A program made the translations under genes and the position numbers. From the NCBI RefSeq assembly GCF_027587175.1, contig NZ_JAPCID010000011.1, positions 104,392-168,391 of the forward strand: a DNA stretch of 64,000 bases. Reading direction: 5' to 3'. Under the pieces are notes generated by a model. That model saw nothing but the letters and a program-made list of their open reading frames with translations. It made no database searches and was not told where the DNA came from. Numbering within the stretch: position 1 is the first letter of the stretch; every line of letters begins with the position of its first letter. Below, piece after piece: positions 42,580-51,556 of the stretch. This stretch comes from Solirubrobacter deserti. Its GTDB lineage: Bacteria; Actinomycetota; Thermoleophilia; Solirubrobacterales; Solirubrobacteraceae.

Positions 42580-43472
42580 CCGGCCACCTCCATTCCAGAA
42601 TCACTGTCGTTTGCGTTTTCGAGGACGTGCTCGATGCGCACGGCCCAGTCCGTCCCGTCCACGACTACCAGACGACCGGTCGCGAACTTGGTTCCGTTCA
42701 CATATAGGTCGATCGCGTCGTCCGCCTGCTTGTCGAGCTCGACCACCGCTCCCGCCGGCAAGCCGACGACCTGCGCCGAGGGCATCCGCGCGCGGCCCAG
42801 CTCGGCCCACACCCGCACGTGAATCCCGGCCAGCGAGGGCTTCGCGGTCGTGGAGCCCTTCGGCCCGGCGCCCGCCGGAGCGTCCGGCGCGGCGCCGACG
42901 ACCTCGGAGCCGATCTCGTCAAGCGCGCTGGACATGCGCACCACGAACGCGCTCGGCACCAGCTGTACGAGCCGCGCCGGCTCGCCGCAGATCGACATCG
43001 CGATGCGCACCGCGTGCGGGGTCGAGGGGTAGGCCGCGCCGATGTCGTCGCCCGAGCTGAAGGTCTTGGTGTCGGGCGTGGAGATCTCGACCTCGTTGCC
43101 GAGCACGACCGACGTGGCGGCCGCGGCGGAGGCCATCATCTGGTTCATCGCCTCGGACACCGCGGAGAGCTCGAGCTCGCTGAGCTCCTCGGCGTTCGGG
43201 TCCTCCGGCTCGTCCATGCCCATCATCGACGCCGCGAGGTTGCGCGCGCCGTCGAGCGTGATCAGGAAGACGTTGCCGCCGGTCACGCCGTCCACGTAGG
43301 ACACCGACATCGCCACGCAGGGCACGGGCACGCCGTCGAACGCCTTCTTGGGATCGTCGAGGGTCGTGACATCACCCGTGGAGACCTTGTCGGCGGCGAA
43401 CATCTCGAGCACGCCGAGGCACGCCTCCGCCGTCGACTCGCCGAGCTTGGTCAGCGCCTCGGACGCGCTCAT
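42561..43472 (-). CDS. fliN: Flagellar switch protein FliN/FliY with CheC-like N-terminal domain
   Basis: 303 residues. The C-terminal 70 residues are a FliN/SpoA surface-presentation domain (LAGIHVRVWAELGRARMPSAQVVGLPAGAVVELD...IDLYVNGTKFATGRLVVVDGTDWAVRIEHV). The N-terminal part (MSASEALTKLGESTAEACLGVLEMFAADKVS...SAVSEAMNQMMASAAAATSVVLGNEVEIS) resembles the CheC/FliY phosphatase-like domain. It is therefore a FliY-type switch protein that may also dephosphorylate CheY. The start overlaps fliM (ATGA); a longer upstream frame is a shadow of fliM. Confidence 0.85.
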   Translation of the reverse strand: MSASEALTKLGESTAEACLGVLEMFAADKVSTGDVTTLDDPKKAFDGVPVPCVAMSVSYVDGVTGGNVFLITLDGARNLAASMMGMDEPEDPNAEELSELELSAVSEAMNQMMASAAAATSVVLGNEVEISTPDTKTFSSGDDIGAAYPSTPHAVRIAMSICGEPARLVQLVPSAFVVRMSSALDEIGSEVVGAAPDAPAGAGPKGSTTAKPSLAGIHVRVWAELGRARMPSAQVVGLPAGAVVELDKQADDAIDLYVNGTKFATGRLVVVDGTDWAVRIEHVLENANDSDSGMEVAGWPESW

Positions 43473-44455
43473 CGCAGGCCGCCCTTGGCGATGTTGGCGG
43501 TGACCTGCACCGCGCGGCGGCTGCCGCTGCGGCCCGGGCGGCCCGTGTGGACGGGCACCTGGTCGGCGTAAAGCGTGATCCCGGCCGCGGCGGGCGAGTT
43601 CAAGCGCAGCAGGTCGCCCTCCTTGAGCGCCAGCACGGCCTCGATCGGCATCATCACCGACGCCACCTCGGCGCGGACCATCATCTCGACGGAGCCGACG
43701 GCCTGGCGCACGGAGCTCTTCTCGTCCTCGCTGCGCGGGCCCTTGGAGTCCTCGCGCGAGCCGAACTGGTCGGCCACCGGCGCGATCGCCGACCACGGGA
43801 TCAGCAGCGCCATCGTGGCGGAGATTCCGCCCAGGCGCGCCTCGACCATCATCGAGAGCGTCGGCTCGGACACCGAGACCATCTGCGCAGTCTCCAGATG
43901 CTGGTCGACGGTCTCCAGGTTGAGCGACAGCCCGGCGACGTCGGTCCAGATGAGCGTCAGCTGCGCGAGCAGGCGCTCGAAGAAGTGCCGGCCCAGCGCC
44001 TGGTCGATGTCGGTCATGCGGCGGTCCTTGACGCCGCCGTCGATCGACCCGCCGAGGAGCAGCTCGATGGCGCCCAGCAGCAGCGTGCTCTCGGTCGAGA
44101 GCAGCATCCGGGTGCCGATCGGCTCGACCTCGAAGATCGCGGACGTGGAGGACGAGGGGACCGCGGAGTGCGCGTTGGCCCACGTGAGCTGCGACGAGGT
44201 CAGCAGCTCGAACTCCAGCGGCACGCGCAGCTCGGCGGACAGCCGCGTCGACGCCGTGCGGCAGAAGGCCTCCAGCGTGCGGCCCAGGCGGCGCTCCTGC
44301 TCGGCCGTGAACTTCGTCGGGCGCGTGAAGTCGACCGCGCGCATGCGGCGGCGCCGCTGCGGGACGGGCTTCTCCTCGGGCAGCCGGCCGTCGCGCGCCG
44401 CATCGACGAGGGCCGCGATCGCGTCCTCGCTCAGAACGGGTCCGCCGGCGCTCAT
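43469..44455 (-). CDS. fliM: Flagellar motor switch protein FliM
   Basis: 328 residues. The N-terminal LSEDAIAALVDAARDG matches the CheY-binding segment of FliM. The middle domain has FTRPTKFTAEQERRLGRTLEAFCRTASTRLSAELRVPLEFEL, TLLLGAIELLLGGSIDG and the CheC-like fold; the C-terminal SpoA domain begins at about 240 (EVASVMMPIEAVLALKEGDLLRLNSPA). It forms the C-ring with FliG and FliN. It overlaps cheD and fliN by 4 bp each, linking motor and adaptation genes. Confidence 0.92.
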   Translation of the reverse strand: MSAGGPVLSEDAIAALVDAARDGRLPEEKPVPQRRRRMRAVDFTRPTKFTAEQERRLGRTLEAFCRTASTRLSAELRVPLEFELLTSSQLTWANAHSAVPSSSTSAIFEVEPIGTRMLLSTESTLLLGAIELLLGGSIDGGVKDRRMTDIDQALGRHFFERLLAQLTLIWTDVAGLSLNLETVDQHLETAQMVSVSEPTLSMMVEARLGGISATMALLIPWSAIAPVADQFGSREDSKGPRSEDEKSSVRQAVGSVEMMVRAEVASVMMPIEAVLALKEGDLLRLNSPAAAGITLYADQVPVHTGRPGRSGSRRAVQVTANIAKGGLR

Positions 44456-44955
44456 GCGGCCAGCCTCGTGGCTCCCGCCACCAACACCTTCTCGACGCCA
44501 CCGGCCTCGCGCACGGTGACCTTGTGCGAGCCGACGTAGACGCGGATCGTGCGCCCGCGCGACCCACCGGTCTCGGTGGCGATCACGTTGATCCGGGCAG
44601 CACGCAGCAGCTCGCGCACCGCGGCCTCGTTGCGCTGACCGACCTCGAGCGAAGATTTCGACACGGAGAACATGCTGGCACCACCGACGAGCACAGCCTC
44701 AAGCATCGGCCGGCGCGCGCCGAACTTGACCACACGATCGATGAGCTCGGGTACGGCGAGGTCGGCGAACTTCCACGAGCCCGGGGCCGCGTTGCCGCCG
44801 CTGGCGGGCAACACGACGTGCGCCAGCCCGGCGACGCCGGCGCGCCGGTCCAGCAGCGCGAGCCCGATGCACGAGCCCAGCCCGAGAGACACGAGGACGT
44901 CTCCGGCGACGGCCGAGGCGGCGAGCTCACCCATCCTGACCATCGTCTCGGCCAT
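44452..44955 (-). CDS. cheD: Chemoreceptor glutamine deamidase CheD
   Basis: 167 residues. Catalytic Cys29 and His46 lie in SLGLGSCIGLALLDRRAGVAGLAHVVLP, the signature of CheD, which deamidates receptor glutamines and binds CheC. ATG 44955 begins MAETMVRMGELAAS, just 4 bp after the cheC stop. A longer upstream frame is a shadow. Presence with CheC suggests a Bacillus/Thermotoga-style adaptation system. The stop overlaps fliM (ATGA). Confidence 0.92.
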   Translation of the reverse strand: MAETMVRMGELAASAVAGDVLVSLGLGSCIGLALLDRRAGVAGLAHVVLPASGGNAAPGSWKFADLAVPELIDRVVKFGARRPMLEAVLVGGASMFSVSKSSLEVGQRNEAAVRELLRAARINVIATETGGSRGRTIRVYVGSHKVTVREAGGVEKVLVAGATRLAA

Positions 44956-44959
44956 GCAA

Positions 44960-45544
44960 TTACACGCCCAGGCGCTCGAGCATCTGGTCCACGCCGCCCT
45001 GGTCCGGGACGAGCAGGAACGACACCGAGCAGTCCTCGCCCTCGACCACGAGGTCGGAGTCCAGCAGCAGGGCGACGTCACCGGCACCGGCGCGCTCGGC
45101 CAGCACGGTCTCGACGATCGTGCCGAGCATGTCGGTCGCCGCGGCGGGCGGGGTCGGCTCGAGCTCCATGCCGATCATCTGCCCGAGCGCGTTGATGTAG
45201 GACGCGCCGACGATGTTGCCGATCTCCATCAGCGCGGACTCGCCGAACTCGCTGCCGGCCTCGACGCCCAGCAGGCCGCACATCAGCTCGGCGTCCTTGG
45301 GCGTGAACAGCAGCAGCACTGAACCCGGCATCTCGCCGACGATCCCCAGCACGACGCCGGTGGCCTCGGACTCAGGGTCGCCGATCGTGCCGACGGCCTC
45401 GGCCATCGGCATCACGAACGCGCTGGGGACGGAGATGTCCACGCTGCGCCCGAGCATGCTCGAGAGCGCGGTCGAGGCCGTGCCCGATCCGATGTTGGCC
45501 AGCTCTCGCAACGCGTCGAGCTGGGTGTCCGTATAGCGGCTCAA
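44960..45544 (-). CDS. cheC: CheY-P phosphatase CheC
   Basis: 194 residues with two CheC active-site motifs of the E-x2-N type: ALRELANIGSGTASTALS (Glu14, Asn17, with a conserved Pro at 40) and LMEIGNIVGASYINALGQ (Glu107, Asn110). CheC dephosphorylates phospho-CheY and pairs with CheD. No CheZ gene is visible in the window. The gap to cheA is 19 bp. Confidence 0.92.
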   Translation of the reverse strand: MSRYTDTQLDALRELANIGSGTASTALSSMLGRSVDISVPSAFVMPMAEAVGTIGDPESEATGVVLGIVGEMPGSVLLLFTPKDAELMCGLLGVEAGSEFGESALMEIGNIVGASYINALGQMIGMELEPTPPAAATDMLGTIVETVLAERAGAGDVALLLDSDLVVEGEDCSVSFLLVPDQGGVDQMLERLGV

Positions 45545-45563
45545 CGTTCGTCCTTTCTGATGC

Positions 45564-47618
45564 TCAGGCGGAGACGGGGACGTCGACGACCGCGTCGCAG
45601 TCGACGATGAGGGCGATCTGGCCGTCCGAGAGCACGGCCGCGCCGGACAGAGCGGCGCCGTCGGAGATCTCGGGCGGCAGGGGGCGGGTGACGAGCTCGT
45701 GCTGGCCGATCATGCGGCTGACGGTCAGCGCGAAGCGATCGCCGTTGCCGCGGACGACCACGGCGTACTCGGCCTCCGGGTTGGTCGGCCCGCCGTAGTG
45801 CGAGGACGCGTCCACAATCGGAAGCACGCCGTCGCTGAGGACGAGCATGCGGCGCCCGGCGACCGAGCGCACGGCCTGGTCGGCGACGCGCACGGTGCGC
45901 TCGATGCGGTCCAGCGGGATCGCGAACGGGCGGTTGTCGGCCTCGACGATCAGTGCGGCCATGATCGCCAGCGTGAGCGGCAGGCGGATCTGCGAGCTGG
46001 TGCCCTTGCCGGGCTCGGAGGTCATGATGACCTCGCCGCCCAGGCCGCGGATCGCGGCGCGGACCGCGTCCATGCCGACGCCGCGGCCGGAGATGTCGCT
46101 GGTGACCTCGGCGGTGGAGAAGCCGGGCGTGAACAGCAGCTCGACGGCGCGCGCCATGTCGATGGAGTCGACGCTGGCCGGGTCGATCAGCCCGCGCTCG
46201 GCGGCCTTCTCGGCCACCTTGCGGGCGTTGATGCCGCGGCCGTCGTCGGCGACGGTGATGATCACGTTGCCGCCGGCGTGGCGCGCTGAGATCTCCAGCG
46301 TGCCCGTGGCCGGCTTGCCCGCGGCGACACGCTCCTCCGGCCCCTCGAGGCCGTGGTCGAGCGAGTTGCGCACGAGATGCACGAGCGGGTCGCCGAGCGC
46401 GTCGACCACGGTGCGGTCGAGCTCGGTGTCCTTGCCCACGAGCTGCAGGTCCACCTGCTTGCCGAGCTTGGTCGAGAGGTCGCGCACGAGCCGCGGGAAG
46501 CGCAGGAACACGGCCTCCACCGGGATCATCCGGACCTGCATGACCATCGACTGCAGGGCGTGCGACGTGCGTGTGAGGTTCTGCATGGCCTGCGAGAGGC
46601 CCGGCACGTCGGCCTGCTGGATGAGCGCCTCCACCTGCGTGCGGTGCAGGACGAGCTCGCCCATGAAGTGCATCAGCTGGTCCAGGCGCTCGGCGTCCAC
46701 GCGGACCGTGGAGGAGCCGCCGTGCTGCTTGTTGGCGGTGGCCTTCTCCTTCGGCTTCTCGGCCACGGGCGCCGGCGCGGGCGCGGCGGACGCGGGCGCA
46801 ACGGGCTCGGGCGCCTCGCCGGCGGGCGTGTCCGTGGCGAGTGCCTCGACCGGGGGCGGAACGGGGGCGGTGACCTCCTGCTCGACCTCGTCGGGAGCCT
46901 CGAGGGCGGCGTCCGGGACGGCCTCGAAGACCTGCACCTCGGCCACCTCGGGCACGGAGGCGACGGCGTCCTGGATCTCGGTGTCGGTGCGCTCGGAGAC
47001 CACCCAGGCGTCGATCTCACGCCCGTCGAACGTGTCCACGTCCTCGGGGGTAGGGCTGCACCTGAGCGTCTCGCCGTAGCCGGCGATCACCGACAGGACC
47101 ATGTAGGCGCGCACGGCCGCCATCGAGACGTCCTCGTCCAGGCGCGCGGAGATCTGGATCACGCGGCGGCCGTCGGCCAGCGCGGACAGCTCGTCCGACG
47201 GCGGGATCGCGAGGCCCGCGCGCTCGGCTTCTTGCTCGGGCGTGCGCTCGCGCACCAGCCCGCGCAGGCTCTCGATCAGCGCCTGCGGCTGGATGTTCTC
47301 CGCGCCGGTCTCGTCGATCGACTCGACCGCGGCCGAGAGCGCGTCCAGGCACTGGAACAGCACATCGACCGCGACCCGTGGGAGCCCGGTCGTGCGCTGG
47401 CGCAGCAGCTCGAACACGTCTTCCATCTCGTGCGTGAGCGCCGCCATGTTGGCGAAGCCCATCGTCGCGCTCATGCCCTTCAGGGAGTGCGCGATGCGGA
47501 AGATCTCGTCGACCGTGGCCTGGTCGTCGGGTGTCTCCTCGATCTGTACGACCGCGAGGTTGAGCTCCTGCAGGTGCTCACGCCCCTCGGCCAGGAACAT
47601 CGGGAGATACTCGTCCAT
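45564..47618 (-). CDS. cheA: Chemotaxis histidine kinase CheA
   Basis: 684 residues. HPt domain with His44 in FRIAHSLKGMSATMGF; a linker with a small alpha/beta P2-like region; a Pro/Ala-rich stretch; dimerisation P3 (VRVDAERLDQLMHFMGELVLHRTQVEAL). The kinase domain includes VHLVRNSLDHGLEGPEER, DDGRGI and DISGRGVGMDAVRAAI, followed by a C-terminal CheW-like domain. Complete, with every catalytic motif. It lies between cheR and cheC, 1 bp after cheR. Confidence 0.96.
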   Translation of the reverse strand: MDEYLPMFLAEGREHLQELNLAVVQIEETPDDQATVDEIFRIAHSLKGMSATMGFANMAALTHEMEDVFELLRQRTTGLPRVAVDVLFQCLDALSAAVESIDETGAENIQPQALIESLRGLVRERTPEQEAERAGLAIPPSDELSALADGRRVIQISARLDEDVSMAAVRAYMVLSVIAGYGETLRCSPTPEDVDTFDGREIDAWVVSERTDTEIQDAVASVPEVAEVQVFEAVPDAALEAPDEVEQEVTAPVPPPVEALATDTPAGEAPEPVAPASAAPAPAPVAEKPKEKATANKQHGGSSTVRVDAERLDQLMHFMGELVLHRTQVEALIQQADVPGLSQAMQNLTRTSHALQSMVMQVRMIPVEAVFLRFPRLVRDLSTKLGKQVDLQLVGKDTELDRTVVDALGDPLVHLVRNSLDHGLEGPEERVAAGKPATGTLEISARHAGGNVIITVADDGRGINARKVAEKAAERGLIDPASVDSIDMARAVELLFTPGFSTAEVTSDISGRGVGMDAVRAAIRGLGGEVIMTSEPGKGTSSQIRLPLTLAIMAALIVEADNRPFAIPLDRIERTVRVADQAVRSVAGRRMLVLSDGVLPIVDASSHYGGPTNPEAEYAVVVRGNGDRFALTVSRMIGQHELVTRPLPPEISDGAALSGAAVLSDGQIALIVDCDAVVDVPVSA

Positions 47619-47619
47619 T

Positions 47620-48525
47620 TCAGCTCTTCTGGTAGATGAAGTGGAAGGGCGACGTCAGCCCGAGGCCCTTCGGGTCCGAAACACGCTCCGAGGTGCCCAC
47701 CACGAGGTAGCCGCCGGGAGAGAGGGCCTTGACGAGCCGCTCGTGCAGCGCGTCGCGAACCTCTTCGGTGAAGTAGATCACGGTGTTGCGGCAGAAGACC
47801 ACGTCGTACCGTGCGGAGGGAACCGCCATACGCAGAAGGTCCCCATTTTCGAAGCGCACCATGCGCTTCAGTTCGGGCTTGGCCTGCCAACCGCCTTCCG
47901 GGCGGGGCTCGAAGTGCTTGGTGAGCAACGCCTTCGGCGAGGTGCGAGCGTCCTCAGCGGTGAAGTACCCCTCACGGGCACGGGCGACCATGCGCTTGTC
48001 CAGGTCCGTGCCGACGATCTCCACCGGGATGTTCGGGATCGTCTCACGCGCGACGGCGGCGATCGTATACGCCTCCGCGCCGTAGGAGGAACCGGCGCTC
48101 CAGATCTTCAGGCGCTTGCGCTCGGCCAGCTGCGGCAGGATCTGCTTGCGCAGGACGTCGAACTGGTCCTCGTGGCGCCACAGGTGGCTAACGTTGATCG
48201 TGACGCGGTCCAGGAAGGCGTCGAGCTCCTCGGAGTCCTTGCGCAGGATCTTGCCGTACTCGGCGAGGTCCGGCGTGCCCCGGCGCTCGGTCCAGGTGCG
48301 CACGCGGCGCTCCATCTGGTTGCGCTTGTACTGGAGCAGGTCGACGCCGCAGAGCGAGCGCACGAGCTCGCACAGGGCGGTGAAGTCGTCGGCCTTGAGG
48401 CTCGCGGTGCCGACCGTCGGCCGCGCGGGCGCGGCCGGGCGGGCCGGGCGCGGCGGCGCAGGCGTCGCCGCGCGCGGCGTCAGCGGCGCGCGGGGCGTGA
48501 GGGGAGTACGAGGGGGAAGGGTCAT
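47620..48525 (-). CDS. cheR: Chemotaxis protein methyltransferase CheR
   Basis: 301 residues. A Pro/Ala-rich N-terminal extension of about 45 residues precedes the CheR domain: LCGVDLLQYKRNQMERRVRTWTERRGT, then ITINVSHLWRHEDQF-like INVSHLWRHEDQFDVL and the SAM motif IWSAGSSYGAEAYTIAAV. The usual form is SAGCSTGEEPYS; here Cys is replaced by Ser, but the key Glu is kept. CheR-type NTVIYFTEEVRDALHERLVKALSPGG is intact. It methylates receptor glutamates. ATGA overlap with cheB, cheA follows. Confidence 0.93.
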   Translation of the reverse strand: MTLPPRTPLTPRAPLTPRAATPAPPRPARPAAPARPTVGTASLKADDFTALCELVRSLCGVDLLQYKRNQMERRVRTWTERRGTPDLAEYGKILRKDSEELDAFLDRVTINVSHLWRHEDQFDVLRKQILPQLAERKRLKIWSAGSSYGAEAYTIAAVARETIPNIPVEIVGTDLDKRMVARAREGYFTAEDARTSPKALLTKHFEPRPEGGWQAKPELKRMVRFENGDLLRMAVPSARYDVVFCRNTVIYFTEEVRDALHERLVKALSPGGYLVVGTSERVSDPKGLGLTSPFHFIYQKS

Positions 48526-49610
48526 GCGCCGGCCTCCCGGGCAATCGCGGCGGGCAGGTCGTGAAGCGGGAGGATCTCGTCGGCGAGGCCGGCCTCGGCC
48601 ACCGCGCGCGGCATGCCGTAGACGACGCAGGTCGACTCGGCCTCGACCAGGATGCGGCCGCCGGCGGCCTTGACCGCCTTGGCGCCCTCCAGGCCGTCCT
48701 TGCCCATGCCGGTCAGCACGACCAGCAGCAGGCTCGGGCCGTAGATCTTGGCGACGTCGGCGATCGTGAGATCGGCCCGCGGGCGCAGGCCGCCCATGGG
48801 CGCGTCGTCGGAGAGGCGCACGCGGCCGTCGGCCTCCATGCGCAGGTGCGCGCCGCCGGGGGCGAGCAGGAGGCGCTTGGCGTCGACGGCGTCGCCGGCC
48901 TTGGCCTCGATCACGTTCAGGGGGGAGGTGCCGTCCAGGCGCGTCGCGAGCGACGCCGTGAAGCCGGGCGGCATGTGCTGCACGATCACGGACCCGGAGC
49001 CGAGCGGTGACGGCAGCTTCGGGATCAGCTCGCCGAGGGCCTTCGGGCCGCCGGTCGAGGACGCGATCATCACGAACTTCTTGCCGGGGCGCGGACGGAC
49101 CGCGGCGCGCGAGGCGACCGGCGTGACGGGCGCGGCCGGCTTGGCCGCGAGCGGTGTGACCGGCGCGACACGACGGCGGGCGCGGGCCTTGCCGCTGTCG
49201 GCGGCGTCGTTGACCTTCTTCGCGAGCTCCTTGGTGAACTCGTCCATCGACTCGCCCATCGCGGGCTTGGCGACGAGGTCGAACGCGCCCTCGGCCAGCG
49301 CGTCGACCGCGCGGGCGCCGTGGGCGGGGGAGAAGGCGGAGACCACGATGACGGGGACGCTCGTGGCCTTGCCGGCCTTGAGCGCGCGCAGCACGCCGAG
49401 GCCGTCGAGGCCCGGCATGTGCAGATCGAGCGTCATCGCATCGGGCCGGTGCTGATTGCAGGCGGCCAGCGCCTCGTCGCCGTCGGCCGCCGCGGCGACC
49501 ACTTCAAAGCCCTGGCGTCCGAGGGCGTCGGAGAGGATGCGGCGCATCAGCCGCGAGTCGTCGGCGACGACGACCCGCGGGCGCGCATTCGTGTTCAAGA
49601 GGCTGGCCAC
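48522..49610 (-). CDS. cheB: Chemotaxis methylesterase CheB
   Basis: 362 residues from GTG 49610. Receiver: Asp17/Asp18, phospho-Asp62 in TLDLHMPGLDG, Lys in VAKPAMGESMDEF. A basic Pro/Ala linker (about 140-175) follows, then the esterase with Ser185 in ASSTGGPKALGEL, His212 in VQHMPPGFTASLA and Asp305 in GMGKDGLEG. Removes methyl groups from receptors when phosphorylated. The longer upstream frame is the shadow of cheW. The start is separated from cheW by 11 bp. Confidence 0.92.
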   Translation of the reverse strand: MASLLNTNARPRVVVADDSRLMRRILSDALGRQGFEVVAAAADGDEALAACNQHRPDAMTLDLHMPGLDGLGVLRALKAGKATSVPVIVVSAFSPAHGARAVDALAEGAFDLVAKPAMGESMDEFTKELAKKVNDAADSGKARARRRVAPVTPLAAKPAAPVTPVASRAAVRPRPGKKFVMIASSTGGPKALGELIPKLPSPLGSGSVIVQHMPPGFTASLATRLDGTSPLNVIEAKAGDAVDAKRLLLAPGGAHLRMEADGRVRLSDDAPMGGLRPRADLTIADVAKIYGPSLLLVVLTGMGKDGLEGAKAVKAAGGRILVEAESTCVVYGMPRAVAEAGLADEILPLHDLPAAIAREAGA

Positions 49611-49621
49611 CGGACTACTGC

Positions 49622-50065
49622 TTACGCCGCGGCGAGCTCGTCGGCGCGAGCCGAGGCGAACAGCCCTTCCGGGTTGAGCAGGATCACGAGGCGGTCGCCG
49701 ATCTTGGCGATCGACTCGATCGTCTGGATGTCGGCGGACGGGACGGCCTCGAGCTGCTCGGCCGTGACGGTCAGGACCTCCTCGACGTCGCCGACGACGA
49801 CGCCGGCCTGGCCGGTGCCCGTCTCGACGATGACGATCTTGCCGAACTCGGCGTCGCCGGCGTCGATGCCGATGCGCGAAGCGAGGTCGTAGATCGGGAT
49901 GATCTTGCCGCGCAGGCCGATGACGCCGCGGATCCACGGCACGTCGGAGGCGACGGAGCGGGGCTCTGAAAAGCGGATGATCTCGTGGACCGAGCCGATC
50001 GGGAGGGCGTATTCCTCCGACCCGAGGCTGAAGACGACGAGCTGCTGGGAAGTGGTGTCAGACAT
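49622..50065 (-). CDS. cheW: Chemotaxis coupling protein CheW
   Basis: 147-residue adaptor linking receptors to CheA. The CheW fold is clear (QQLVVFSLGSEEYALPIGSVHEIIRFSEPR, VPWIRGVIGLRGKIIPIYDLASRIG, GDVEEVLTVTAEQLEAVP, IGDRLVILLNPEGLF). ATG 50065 has an AGAAGGAC ribosome-binding site. First gene of the nine-gene che/fli operon. Confidence 0.95.
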   Translation of the reverse strand: MSDTTSQQLVVFSLGSEEYALPIGSVHEIIRFSEPRSVASDVPWIRGVIGLRGKIIPIYDLASRIGIDAGDAEFGKIVIVETGTGQAGVVVGDVEEVLTVTAEQLEAVPSADIQTIESIAKIGDRLVILLNPEGLFASARADELAAA

Positions 50066-50116
50066 GTCCTTCTGTCCATCGGCATCAGCGGCGATGGCTT
50101 GAGGGCATGTGAGCTT

Positions 50117-51556
50117 CTAGGGGGAGGCCGGGAACCGCACCACGAAGCGGGCTCCGCGTCCGTCGAGGGGCGGCTCGAGGCTCACGCTGCCGTGGTGGCT
50201 CTCGGCGACGGCCCTGACGATCGCCAGACCCAGCCCGGACGAGCCGCTGCGGTCGCCGTGGGCGCGGAAGAAGCGCTCGAACACCTTCTCGCGCAGCTCG
50301 GGCGCGATGCCCGGCCCGTCGTCCTCGACGGCGAGCACGATCTGGTCGCCCTGGCGCTCGACGCTGGCCTCGACGGCCGTGCCGGGATCGGTGTGGCGCA
50401 GCGCGTTCTCCATCAGGTTGAGCACGAGCCGGTGGAGCTCGTCCTGCACACCTTCGATCCACGCGCCCGGGCGGGCCGTGATCGAGATCTCGTGGTCGCC
50501 GGCGACCGGCTCGAGCTCCGCCGCGGCGGCGGCGACGATCTCGCTCAGGTCCACGGGGCGGTGCTGGATCGGCACGCGGCCGGCGTCCTGGCGCGCGAGC
50601 AGCAGCAGGTCGGCGACCAGCCGGCGCATGCGCTTGCTCGAGCGCAGCGCGGACGCGGCGGCCTCCTTGTGCTCGCCCGTGAGCGTCTCCTCGAGCAGCT
50701 CGAGGTTGGCCAGCACGGACGTCAGCGGCGTGCGCAGCTCGTGCGAGGCGTCGGCGACGAACTCGCGCTGGCGCTCGAGCGTCAGCGCCGTCTCGGCCCG
50801 TTCCTTCTCGAGCGCCTGCAGCATCTCCTCGAACGTCGTGGCCAGCTCGGCGACCTCGTCGTCGGCCTCCGGGCGCGGGATGGCGACGGTCGCATCGCCC
50901 GTGCGCTCGACCTCGCGCGCGGTCGCGGTGAGCTCGGCGATCGGCTCCATCGCGCGCCGCGCCGTGGCCAGGCCGGCCAGCAGCGCGAGCCCGGCGCCGC
51001 CGAGCACGCCGAGGCCGAGGAACACCTTCACGCGGTTGGCCGTCGCCCGCACGTCCGACATCCGCCGCGCGTACTGGATCGCGAGCGTGTAGTAGACGGC
51101 GGTGCCGGGCCGCGAGAGCGGCGCCTCACGCGTCTCCACGCGCCAGCCGTCCACCTCCTTGCGGCTGGCGTCGGGCGCCCCGAACGACGGCGCGTTGCGC
51201 GACCCGTCGAACCGCTGCCCGTTCAGGTACACGACGCGCACCGCGGCGTTGGTGCTCGACACGTACGAGTCGAGGTCGATGTTGGGCGTGTACTGCGGGT
51301 TGCCGTTCGGGTCCAGCTGCTTGAAGTCGTAGCGCAGCTGGGCCTCGAGCCGGTCGGCGGCGCTCGCCACCTGGCGGTTGAAGTCGCTGTAGATGGCGCG
51401 CGTGGTGAGCGTGCCGACGATCACGGCAAAGCCGAGCAGGATGACCAGCGTCAGCGCGGCGGACCCGCCCGCGAGCCGCCAGCGGATGGGCTGCCGCTTA
51501 TACGCGGAGTACGTAGCCTGCGCCGCGGACCGTGTGGAGGAGACGGGGCTCGCCAC
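50117..51556 (-). CDS. Sensor histidine kinase (two-component)
   Basis: 479 residues. Two membrane helices (near 32-54 and 174-196) bound an extracytoplasmic sensor of about 120 residues. HAMP follows, then HisKA with [20 protein letters not shown] and HATPase_c (HRLVLNLMENALRHTDPGT, DDGPGIAPELREKVFERFFR, SGLGLAIVRAVAESHHG). Classic OmpR-partner kinase. The only in-frame NTG is GTG 51556, which overlaps the response regulator by 59 nt; the true N-terminus may be shorter if a non-canonical start is used. Stimulus unknown. Confidence 0.93.
   Translation of the reverse strand: MASPVSSTRSAAQATYSAYKRQPIRWRLAGGSAALTLVILLGFAVIVGTLTTRAIYSDFNRQVASAADRLEAQLRYDFKQLDPNGNPQYTPNIDLDSYVSSTNAAVRVVYLNGQRFDGSRNAPSFGAPDASRKEVDGWRVETREAPLSRPGTAVYYTLAIQYARRMSDVRATANRVKVFLGLGVLGGAGLALLAGLATARRAMEPIAELTATAREVERTGDATVAIPRPEADDEVAELATTFEEMLQALEKERAETALTLERQREFVADASHELRTPLTSVLANLELLEETLTGEHKEAAASALRSSKRMRRLVADLLLLARQDAGRVPIQHRPVDLSEIVAAAAAELEPVAGDHEISITARPGAWIEGVQDELHRLVLNLMENALRHTDPGTAVEASVERQGDQIVLAVEDDGPGIAPELREKVFERFFRAHGDRSGSSGLGLAIVRAVAESHHGSVSLEPPLDGRGARFVVRFPASP

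Noticed and set aside
42561..44567. A 668-codon minus-strand frame that would fuse fliN to an upstream extension
   Set aside because: Only the part from 43472 is FliN/FliY-like; the rest is a frame-shifted shadow of fliM.
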